Positions 1 through 5,393 of a stretch of DNA of 8,115 nt are shown here, piece after piece. Within the stretch, counting starts at the first letter, position 1, and the number at the start of each line of letters is the position of its first letter. The stretch is from Rhodospirillaceae bacterium (GTDB lineage: Bacteria > Pseudomonadota > Alphaproteobacteria > Rhodospirillales > Magnetospirillaceae). Under the pieces are notes generated by a model. The model did no database searches. It saw only the letters and a list, made by a program, of their open reading frames with translations, and had not been told where the DNA came from. The stretch covers positions 1 through 8,115 of the forward strand of contig JASLCK010000174.1 in assembly GCA_030151865.1 (NCBI GenBank), read 5' to 3'. A program made the position numbers and the translations under genes.

Positions 1-2
1 GC

Positions 3-65
3 TCAAACGCCGCGCGGGCTTATCGCATTTTCGATCTGATCCAATCAGGTCGAAATCTGCTCTAA
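3..65 (+). CDS. Possible 3' end of an upstream gene (unidentified)
   Basis: An open frame enters from the left edge and ends in TAA at 63-65. The 20 visible residues (SNAARAYRIFDLIQSGRNLL) look like a normal helical protein C-terminus, and the stop lies 4 bp before a strong terminator whose T-run suits plus-strand transcription. This is the usual arrangement at the end of an operon. A second frame ending in TGA at 37-39 is also possible. No function can be assigned from so short a piece. Confidence 0.3.
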   Translation, partial: SNAARAYRIFDLIQSGRNLL

Positions 66-69
66 ACGA

Positions 70-105
70 AAGCCCCGCCTGGGAAACCAGGCGGGGCTTT
101 TTGTT
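70..105. terminator. Strong intrinsic terminator, probably bidirectional
   Basis: A perfect 13-bp stem (AAGCCCCGCCTGG at 70-82, its complement at 87-99) closes a GAAA tetraloop at 83-86. On the plus strand it is followed by TTTTTGTT, a good U-tract, so it best serves a plus-strand gene ending just upstream. On the minus strand it starts about 37 bp past the chemoreceptor stop codon, and its tail there is the weaker TTTCGTTT, so it can probably end that transcript too. The stem and tail are seen directly. Bidirectional use is inferred. Confidence 0.9.
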
Positions 106-136
106 ACCGGTGCGATATAACTTTTACTAAAAAAGA

Positions 137-1825
137 TCAGGCCCGCACGCTGGACAAGAATTGCTGGACCTCGTTCAGCAGATCGCGCGACCGTCCGTTC
201 AAAGCCGTCGAATGATCGGCTACCACTTCCGCCCCCTGGCCGACCCGGTCGGTGACATTGACCAGATCGCCGACAAAGGTCGAAACACGGGTGGCCCCCG
301 ACGCCGCCTGGGCAACGTTGCGGGCGATTTCCTGGGTTGCCGCCGATTGTTCCTCGACCGCGGCGGCAATGGTCGCGGTGACCTGGCTCATGCCGTCGAT
401 CACCCCGGTGATGTCGCGGATTGCCGTCACCGCCTGCGATGTGGCATTGCGTACGCTTTCAATCTGTTCGGCGATTTCCCCCGTGGCACGGGCTGTCTGA
501 TTGGCGAGATTCTTGACCTCGCCCGCCACCACGGCAAATCCCTTACCGGCATCCCCGGCACGGGCGGCCTCGATGGTGGCGTTCAGGGCCAGCAAATTGG
601 TTTGGCTGGCGATATCATTGATCAGATTGACCACTTCGCCAATCCGCCCCACCGCTTCGGACAGACCTTGGACCAACTGGTCGGTTTCCGCCGCCTTCGC
701 CACGGCTTGGCTGGACACCTGGGTGGAATGTTGCACCTGGGCGGAAATCTCGTGGATGGACGCCGACAATTGTTCCGTCGCCGCCGCCACGGTCTGAATA
801 TTCGACGTCACCTGCCCCGCCGCCGCCGAAGCGTCGGTGGCTTCGCGCCGGGCCTGATCGGCCACCTGATGCATGGTCTTGGCCGCCGATTGGTTTTCAC
901 CCACAGCGGTAACGATGCCATCCACCACACCTTTGACCGAGCCCTCAAAGCGGGTCGCTAGATCCAGCACGGTTTGACGGCGGTCCTGATCGGCACGCAG
1001 TTTGGCCTGTTCCTGCTCGACACGCAGCCGGGCGGTTTCCTTCGCCTCGTTACGCAAACCCAGGATCGAGACGGCCAGGACGCCAATTTCGTCCACCCGT
1101 TCCGTAGCCGGAACATCGGCATCATAATCGCCGCCGCCGATGCGTTTGGTCACACTGGCCAAGGCATGCAAGGGCCGCGACACGCTGCGCGATAACAACA
1201 ACGCCAGTATCGTCACCACCACCAACACCGCCACGCCAATGGCAGCGAATTGCAAAATGGCGTTCCAGAAGCGAGCATCCACATCATCCAGATAGACGCC
1301 GGTGCCAATCATCATCCGCCAGGGAGCATAGCCGACCACCGAGGCCACCTTGCGGGAATCTGTGGTCGAGCCAGGACGCGGGAACGAATAGAAAGTATGA
1401 CCGCCCCCGGCCTTGGCCTGGTCGATCATCGCCTGCATGAAAGGAAAGCCCTTGCTGTCCTTGGCGTCGATGAAGTTCTTGCCTTCTCGCTCGGTTTTGA
1501 CACCCATCACCTGGCAGGTGCCGTCAAAATCATAGACGAAAAGGTATTCACTTCCGGCATATCGGACATCGCGCAAGGCGGCCTTGGCCAAATCCTTTGC
1601 CTGCTCCTCGGTCATTTCGCCGCGGGCGGCTTTGTCGTGAAATGTTTTAACGACGTCACGAGCCACTTCCGCAAGACTGCTGGTCCGCGAAATCTCGACA
1701 TCGATCATGCTGTTCTTCAAAAACGAAGCGGCAAAGACCGAAAGGACGATCAGGCCGACGGCGCTCAAGGCCACCAAACCCAGCAAACGAGTGAAGATGG
1801 ATTTTCCACCGAAAATCTGGACCAT
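137..1825 (-). CDS. Methyl-accepting chemotaxis protein, sCache_2-HAMP-MCP
   Basis: This 562-residue inner-membrane chemoreceptor senses a ligand outside the membrane and controls CheA through CheW. Domains in order: short cytoplasmic tail; TM1 about residues 13-36; periplasmic single-Cache domain about 40-185, with the family-typical YLFVYDFDG and GYAPWRMMIGTGVYLDDVD stretches; TM2 about 189-211; HAMP about 212-265; long helical signalling domain about 330-555. The conserved hairpin tip lies near 405-431 (ASQTNLLALNATIEAARAG, then GKGFAVVAGEVKNLA). Known sCache_2 receptors often bind small carboxylates, but the ligand here cannot be read off. There is no C-terminal CheR-docking pentapeptide; it ends in SSVRA. 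The start is supported by GGGAG at 1832-1836, six bases before the ATG. No che genes are nearby, so it is an orphan receptor gene, divergent from the dUTPase gene. Confidence 0.95.
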   Translation of the reverse strand: MVQIFGGKSIFTRLLGLVALSAVGLIVLSVFAASFLKNSMIDVEISRTSSLAEVARDVVKTFHDKAARGEMTEEQAKDLAKAALRDVRYAGSEYLFVYDFDGTCQVMGVKTEREGKNFIDAKDSKGFPFMQAMIDQAKAGGGHTFYSFPRPGSTTDSRKVASVVGYAPWRMMIGTGVYLDDVDARFWNAILQFAAIGVAVLVVVTILALLLSRSVSRPLHALASVTKRIGGGDYDADVPATERVDEIGVLAVSILGLRNEAKETARLRVEQEQAKLRADQDRRQTVLDLATRFEGSVKGVVDGIVTAVGENQSAAKTMHQVADQARREATDASAAAGQVTSNIQTVAAATEQLSASIHEISAQVQHSTQVSSQAVAKAAETDQLVQGLSEAVGRIGEVVNLINDIASQTNLLALNATIEAARAGDAGKGFAVVAGEVKNLANQTARATGEIAEQIESVRNATSQAVTAIRDITGVIDGMSQVTATIAAAVEEQSAATQEIARNVAQAASGATRVSTFVGDLVNVTDRVGQGAEVVADHSTALNGRSRDLLNEVQQFLSSVRA

Positions 1826-1836
1826 TCTAGTCTCCC

Positions 1837-1853
1837 GGGGGGGCCACCCCCCC
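1837..1853 (-). promoter_or_regulatory. G7/C7 hairpin abutting the chemoreceptor ribosome binding site
   Basis: On the minus strand a run of seven G, a TGG loop and a run of seven C form a 7-bp all-GC hairpin. Its last base directly touches the GGGAG Shine-Dalgarno sequence (1832-1836) of the chemoreceptor gene. In the mRNA such a stem could hinder ribosome loading, and the C-run could alternatively pair with the SD G's. The structure is plain in the sequence; the regulatory role is inference. Confidence 0.5.
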
Positions 1854-1959
1854 TTTCCCTATTCTTCGCTGTTATCAGCGGCTTTTAAGACAGAGGCGCG
1901 TTACACCTTTGCCCTAAAAGCAGAGTCAGCGATCTTTTGCCGCCTGAGAAGTGTTCACC

Positions 1960-1988
1960 TCATAAAATAGATTAAACTAATTTTTCAA
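1960..1988 (-). promoter_or_regulatory. Candidate sigma-70-like promoter for the chemoreceptor gene
   Basis: On the minus strand a TTGAAA box (1983-1988) is followed after 17 bp by TTATGA (1960-1965), in the AT-rich part of the intergenic region and about 135 bp upstream of the start codon. The -35 is good and the -10 is mediocre. I found no convincing flagellar sigma-28 (TAAA / GCCGATAA) promoter, although the minus strand has a GATAA nearer the gene. This is a tentative call. Confidence 0.3.
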
Positions 1989-2098
1989 GACCAACACGCT
2001 GCATAAGTCGAAGTTGCCGAAACGTTGGTTTACCTGCCAACTTAGACGGAAGGCGGACTTTGGTTGGAAAATCAGCCCCCCCTCCCGCAATCCCCTAC

Positions 2099-2103
2099 AG
2101 GAG
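2099..2103 (+). promoter_or_regulatory. Shine-Dalgarno AGGAG that fixes the dUTPase start
   Basis: AGGAG lies eight bases before the ATG at 2112. An in-frame TTG at 2064 would lengthen the protein by 16 residues of proline-rich, unconserved sequence and has no comparable ribosome site, so 2112 is preferred. Confidence 0.8.
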
Positions 2104-2111
2104 CAGACCTG

Positions 2112-2606
2112 ATGAGTGAGTTCGATTTTACACCCGACGTCGAGGTGAAAGTCCTTGATGCCCGTTTAGAGGAATGGGGATTGCCGACCTATCAAACTCC
2201 CATGGCGGCGGCGATCGACATGCATGCCTGCCTGGATAATCCACTAATTTTGCATCCTGGCGAACAGCCCACGTTGATTTCATCAGGAATCGCTGTATAT
2301 TTAAATAACCCACACATGGCCGCTGTGTTAATGCCGCGTTCCGGTTTGGGTCACAAAAAAGGGTTGGTTCTGGGAAATCTGGTTGGGCTGATCGACGCCG
2401 ATTACACCGCTGCGGTGATGATCAGCGCGTGGAACCGCAACGCTCCCGGTACGGACCCAGTGGTTATTCACCCCGGCGAACGCATCGCCCAGTTGATGTT
2501 TGTGCCCGTCATCCGCCCGAACTTGCGGATTGTTGACGAATTTTCCGGCTCCACCCAACGCGGCGGCGGCGGGTTCGGCTCGACCGGCACCAAACATCAG
2601 GGCTGA
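2112..2606 (+). CDS. dut: dUTP diphosphatase (dUTPase), E. coli-type
   Basis: The enzyme hydrolyses dUTP to dUMP and pyrophosphate. This keeps uracil out of DNA and supplies dUMP for thymidylate synthesis. It is cytosolic and the family is homotrimeric. At 164 residues it has the normal length, and all five family motifs are visible: AAAIDMHA near 32-39; PRSGLG at 75-80; GNLVGLIDADY at 88-98 with the catalytic Asp95; PGERIAQ at 121-127; and the glycine-rich C-terminal arm RGGGGFGSTG at 150-159. GLPTY near the N-terminus and HKKGLVLGNLVGLID match the E. coli Dut subtype. One oddity is that motif 3 continues DYTAAV where the family usually has a glycine (DYxG). The first half uses TTA, CTA, ATA and GTA codons that are rare in the genes around it. 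The rrf2 gene follows after 44 bp on the same strand, so co-transcription is possible. Confidence 0.93.
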   Translation: MSEFDFTPDVEVKVLDARLEEWGLPTYQTPMAAAIDMHACLDNPLILHPGEQPTLISSGIAVYLNNPHMAAVLMPRSGLGHKKGLVLGNLVGLIDADYTAAVMISAWNRNAPGTDPVVIHPGERIAQLMFVPVIRPNLRIVDEFSGSTQRGGGGFGSTGTKHQG

Positions 2607-2650
2607 GGCCAAGGCGCGGGGGTTCAGTCTGGATTTAAGGAAAGCCGGTC

Positions 2651-3106
2651 ATGCTGCGACCTTCCAAGAAAATGCTGTTCGCCATCGAAGCCGTTTTGGA
2701 TATCGCCTATCACGCGGGCGGCGAACCTGTGCAAAGCCGGGAAATCACCCGCCGCCAGGAAATTCCCCGCCGTTATCTGGAACAGACCCTGCAACAGCTG
2801 GTGCGGTCGGGCATTCTGACCGGCGTGCGCGGGCCGCGTGGCGGTTACCGCCTGGCCCGCGAACGCCGCCGTATCTCGGTCGGGGAAATTGTCCGCGTCG
2901 TGCGCGCCCTGGAAGCCGCCGAGGAAACCCCGGAGGATTTGCCGACCTCGGAACTGGGCCAGCAGGTGATCCGCCCTATGTGGACCGACCTGCAGGAAGA
3001 AATCATGTGCCGTCTGGATTCCATCACCATCGACGACCTGTGCATGAAAGCCTATCAGAGCGGAATCGTCAGCGAAGTGACCCAAAAAATGGATTTTACC
3101 ATTTAA
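2651..3106 (+). CDS. Rrf2-family transcriptional regulator, CymR-like, without Fe-S cysteines
   Basis: This is a 151-residue DNA-binding protein of the Rrf2 family (IscR, NsrR, RirA, CymR). A winged helix-turn-helix occupies about residues 1-75: recognition region near 26-50 (QSREITRRQEIPRRYLEQTL) and wing at 60-70 (RGPRGGYRLAR). A dimerisation helix (ISVGEIVRVVRALE) follows. The region where Fe-S members carry three closely spaced cysteines (about 90-110) has none; the only cysteines are C120 and C131. From memory, the C-terminal part (MWTDLQEEIMCRLDSITIDDL) resembles the equivalent part of Bacillus CymR, the cysteine-metabolism repressor. The last residues are MDFTI, leaving a free C-terminal isoleucine. 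It sits 76 bp upstream of cysK with an inverted repeat between, so control of cysK is likely. The start has TAAGGAA (2636-2642) eight bases before the ATG. The family is certain; the cysteine-related role is inferred. Confidence 0.9.
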   Translation: MLRPSKKMLFAIEAVLDIAYHAGGEPVQSREITRRQEIPRRYLEQTLQQLVRSGILTGVRGPRGGYRLARERRRISVGEIVRVVRALEAAEETPEDLPTSELGQQVIRPMWTDLQEEIMCRLDSITIDDLCMKAYQSGIVSEVTQKMDFTI

Positions 3107-3131
3107 CTTTCGCTCGCTTCAGTTTAGAAAT

Positions 3132-3155
3132 ACATCAAGTGAATGTTCTTGATGT
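3132..3155. promoter_or_regulatory. Perfect inverted repeat, candidate Rrf2 operator before cysK
   Basis: ACATCAAG (3132-3139) and its exact reverse complement CTTGATGT (3148-3155) are separated by the 8-bp spacer TGAATGTT. The arm centres are 16 bp apart, which would put both on roughly the same face of the helix for a dimeric winged-helix protein. The repeat lies 27 bp before the cysK ATG, in the AT-rich gap after the Rrf2 gene, so it is well placed to control cysK. No U-tract follows, so a terminator is unlikely. I could not place a convincing -35/-10 pair around it. Confidence 0.6.
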
Positions 3156-3182
3156 GAATAACACATTTCGGCGAGGTAAATT

Positions 3183-4142
3183 ATGAGCTCCACTCCGCAG
3201 TTCCGTGGCCGCGTCTACGACAGCATCATCGACACCATTGGCGCGACCCCGCTGGTGCGTCTGTCGAAGCTGGCGGCTGAAGCTGGCGCCAAGGCCGAAG
3301 TCCTGGCCAAGCTGGAATTCTTCAATCCGCTGTCCTCGGTCAAGGACCGCATCGGTTTTGCCATGATCGAAGCCGCCGAAAAGGCCGGCAAGCTGAAGCC
3401 GGGCGCGGTCATCATCGAGCCGACCTCGGGCAACACCGGTATTGCGCTGGCTTTCGTCGCCGCCGCCAAGGGTTATCGCCTGATCTTGACCATGCCGGAA
3501 AGCATGTCGATCGAACGGCGCAAGATGCTGGCCCTGCTGGGTGCCGAATTGGAACTGACCCCCGCCGCCAAGGGCATGACCGGGGCCGTGCGCCGGGCCG
3601 AGGAACTGACCAAGGAAATCCCCAACGCCATTATCCTGCAGCAGTTTGAAAACCCCGCCAACCCGGCCATCCACACCAGCACCACCGCCGAGGAAATCTG
3701 GGCCGATACCGCTGGCAAGGTGGACATCCTGGTTTCTGGCGTCGGCACCGGCGGCACCATCACCGGTATTGGCCGCGTGCTGAAGCAGCGCAAGCCCGAC
3801 GTCCAGGTGGTGGCGGTCGAGCCGGAAGACAGCCCCGTTCTGTCGGGCGGCGCGCCTGGCCCGCACAAGATCCAGGGCATCGGCCCGGGCTTCGTTCCCG
3901 GCGTTCTTGACCGCTCGGTGATCGACCAGATCCTGCAGATCAGTAACGAAACCGCCTTTGCCACCGCCCGCAAGGTTGCCCGCCTGGAAGGCGTTCCGGT
4001 CGGCATCTCCTCGGGTGCGGCCCTGGCTGCCGCCCTGGAACTGGGCGCGCGTCCTGAAAATGCTGGCAAGACCATCGTCGCCATCGTGCCGTCTTTTGCC
4101 GAACGCTATCTTTCGACTGCACTCTTCGACGGGATCGCGTAA
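3183..4142 (+). CDS. cysK: Cysteine synthase A (O-acetylserine sulfhydrylase)
   Basis: This pyridoxal-phosphate enzyme converts O-acetyl-L-serine and sulfide to L-cysteine and acetate, the last step of assimilatory cysteine synthesis, in the cytosol. At 319 residues it is full length. Visible landmarks are the PLP lysine K54 in NPLSSVKDR, the substrate-carboxylate loop TSGNTG at 81-86, the phosphate-binding GTGGT at 188-192, the serine that contacts the pyridine nitrogen in the GISSG region (274-278), and PSFAERYLSTALF near the end, where PSFGERYLS is the commoner form. MSIERRKMLALLGAEL is typical of the CysK/CysM family. The start is supported by GAGG (3173-3176), six bases before the ATG. 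It follows the Rrf2 gene and inverted repeat, and the E1-like gene begins 10 bp after its stop, so those genes are probably one transcript. Codon use is strongly GC-ending, as expected for a well-expressed gene. Confidence 0.96.
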   Translation: MSSTPQFRGRVYDSIIDTIGATPLVRLSKLAAEAGAKAEVLAKLEFFNPLSSVKDRIGFAMIEAAEKAGKLKPGAVIIEPTSGNTGIALAFVAAAKGYRLILTMPESMSIERRKMLALLGAELELTPAAKGMTGAVRRAEELTKEIPNAIILQQFENPANPAIHTSTTAEEIWADTAGKVDILVSGVGTGGTITGIGRVLKQRKPDVQVVAVEPEDSPVLSGGAPGPHKIQGIGPGFVPGVLDRSVIDQILQISNETAFATARKVARLEGVPVGISSGAALAAALELGARPENAGKTIVAIVPSFAERYLSTALFDGIA

Positions 4143-4152
4143 ACAAGAGGGC

Positions 4153-4953
4153 ATGGACTTTTCAGAAGAGCAAATCCGGCGCTATGCCCGCCACATCATC
4201 CTGCCCGAAGTGGGCGGCGCCGGTCAGGCCCGCCTGCTGGGAGCCAAGGTGTTGGTGGTGGGCGCCGGTGGTCTGGGCTCGCCCCTGATCCTTTACCTCG
4301 CCGCCGCAGGGGTGGGATGCATCGGTGTCGTCGATGACGACCGGGTGGATCTCACCAACCTGCAACGGCAAATCATTCACGGTACCGCCAGCATCGGCCA
4401 GCCCAAGGCTGAAAGCGCCAGAGCCGCGGTGGCCGCCATCAACCCCGATGTCAAAGTCATCGTCCACCCGTTCCGGCTGGACCGCTATAACGCGCTGGAC
4501 CTGATGCGCCAGTACGACATCGTCGCCGATGGCACCGATAATTTTTCCAGCCGCTTCCTGATCAATGATGCAGCCAGACTGGCGGGCAAGACCTTGGTGT
4601 CGGCGGCAGTGCTGCGCTTTGATGGCCAGTTGTCCACTTTCCGCCCCGACGGACCCTGCTATCGCTGCCTTTATCATGACGAGCCCGGCCCGGACGATGT
4701 CCCGAGTTGCGCCCAGGCAGGCGTTCTGGGGGCCATGGCGGGGGTCATGGGCAGCCTGCAAGCCACCGAAGTGGTCAAGGAGATCCTGGGCATCGGCGAT
4801 AGTCTAGCCGGATCGCTGTTGATCGTCGATGCGCTGTCCACCACCTTCCGCAAGGTACGCCTGAAGCGAGACCCGGCCTGTCCGCTGTGCGGCGACCACC
4901 CGACCATCCACGATCTGTCGGGACACCAGGAGCAGCCCTATGGCTGCGGCTGA
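4153..4953 (+). CDS. E1-like adenylyltransferase, MoeB/ThiF/HesA family
   Basis: Proteins of this family use ATP to adenylate the C-terminal glycine of a ubiquitin-like sulfur carrier (MoaD, ThiS or relatives) so that it can take up sulfur. The 266-residue protein has YARHIILPEVGGAGQ near the N-terminus, the nucleotide-binding GAGGLGSP at 37-44, DDRVDLTNLQRQ at 62-73, K85, the GTDN loop at 127-130, a candidate catalytic Cys186 in PSCAQAGVLG, and the zinc cysteines C169/C172 and C243/C246. It has no C-terminal rhodanese domain. The ATG at 4153 is chosen because family similarity starts there (MDFSEEQIRRYARH) and AGAGG at 4146-4150 precedes it; the longer open frame upstream overlaps cysK and is not real. 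Its last 14 bp overlap dsrE, so translation is probably coupled. MoeB, ThiF and HesA cannot be told apart from sequence alone. Its place behind cysK suggests cysteine- or sulfur-carrier chemistry, but no carrier gene lies in this window. Confidence 0.9.
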   Translation: MDFSEEQIRRYARHIILPEVGGAGQARLLGAKVLVVGAGGLGSPLILYLAAAGVGCIGVVDDDRVDLTNLQRQIIHGTASIGQPKAESARAAVAAINPDVKVIVHPFRLDRYNALDLMRQYDIVADGTDNFSSRFLINDAARLAGKTLVSAAVLRFDGQLSTFRPDGPCYRCLYHDEPGPDDVPSCAQAGVLGAMAGVMGSLQATEVVKEILGIGDSLAGSLLIVDALSTTFRKVRLKRDPACPLCGDHPTIHDLSGHQEQPYGCG

Positions 4954-5386
4954 TACCTCGCCCGACAAGCTGTCTCTGGTGGTGTTTTCCGGCGGCTTCG
5001 ACAAGGTGCATTACGCCCTGGCCATGGCGGCAGCGGCTTTGGCCGTCAACAAGCCCGCCACGCTGTTCTTCACCATGGGCGCGGCGCGCGCCTTGTTGGC
5101 CTGCGATAGCAAAGGTCGACCGGGCTGGCATGGCTTGCACCCGACTGAAGACGGGCTGTCCCCTGCCGACGCCGAAGCCAACCTGCTGGCCCGCAAGCTG
5201 GGCGGATTCGAAGAATTGCTGTCGGCCTGCGCCGCCCTGGGCGGCACCATCATGGTCTGTGAAATGGGCCTGAAGGCGCTCGGCTTGGATCACGCCACCC
5301 TACGCGACGACATCACCATCACGCCGGGCGGGCTCGTCACCTTCCTGAGCGATGCATCGCACCAGGGGGCCGTGGTCTTTATCTAA
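4940..5386 (+). CDS. DsrE-like sulfur-relay family protein
   Basis: A 148-residue soluble protein with a DsrE/DsrF/TusD-like fold. It opens with a strand and loop (LSLVVFSGGFDKVHYALAMAAAAL) followed by ATLFFTMGAARAL, and carries GGTIMVCEMGLKALGL, where Cys107 matches the position of the persulfide cysteine in DsrE2-like proteins. Other cysteines are C55 and C97. Family members carry or modulate sulfane sulfur. Its start overlaps the end of the E1-like gene by 14 bp, with AGGAG (4928-4932) seven bases before the ATG, so the two are almost certainly co-translated from the cysK transcript. No DsrF or DsrH partner is present, so it is not a Tus/Dsr heterohexamer locus. It ends in VVFI, again a free C-terminal isoleucine, which may simply be a terminal beta-strand. 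The fold family is fairly sure. Sulfur transfer to the E1 system is inference. Confidence 0.82.
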   Translation: MAAADTSPDKLSLVVFSGGFDKVHYALAMAAAALAVNKPATLFFTMGAARALLACDSKGRPGWHGLHPTEDGLSPADAEANLLARKLGGFEELLSACAALGGTIMVCEMGLKALGLDHATLRDDITITPGGLVTFLSDASHQGAVVFI

Positions 5387-5393
5387 AGCGCCC

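Larger units (their letters stand above)
1826..2111. other. Divergent intergenic region between chemoreceptor and dUTPase genes
   Basis: This 286-bp region holds no gene I can support. Its middle (about 1950-1990) is AT-rich, which suits promoters for the two divergent genes. It also carries the G7/C7 hairpin next to the chemoreceptor start and four GTTGG/CCAAC pentamers in alternating orientation (1991-1995, 2024-2028, 2037-2041, 2063-2067). The pentamers at 2024-2028 and 2037-2041 can form a small hairpin with an 8-nt loop. A TTG at 2064 is in frame with the dUTPase, but the region from there to 2111 is judged untranslated. Confidence 0.6.

Noticed and set aside
161..961. Plus-strand open frame opposite the chemoreceptor
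   Set aside because: Shadow of the repetitive alanine-rich signalling domain; glycine/arginine-rich translation without domain features.
1855..1895. Flagellar sigma-28 promoter for the chemoreceptor
   Set aside because: Only a GATAA core is seen on the minus strand; the GCCGATAA box and correctly spaced TAAA are not present.
2064..2111. TTG start for a longer dUTPase
   Set aside because: A strong AGGAG eight bases before the ATG at 2112 and the family length both support the shorter form.
3132..3155. Inverted repeat before cysK as a transcription terminator for rrf2
   Set aside because: The stem is AT-rich, the loop is 8 nt and no T-run follows. Position and shape fit an operator better.
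2500..3186. Plus-strand frame overlapping the end of dut and all of rrf2
   Set aside because: It overlaps two well-supported genes in another frame, and its product is proline/arginine-rich with no family resemblance.
3958..4152. N-terminal extension of the E1-like gene into cysK
   Set aside because: Family similarity begins at the ATG at 4153, just after a ribosome site. The upstream part is the shifted frame of cysK.
3135..4154. Long open frame on the minus strand across cysK
   Set aside because: It mirrors a clearly conserved cysK. High-GC codon bias leaves antisense frames open, and its translation shows no recognisable domain.
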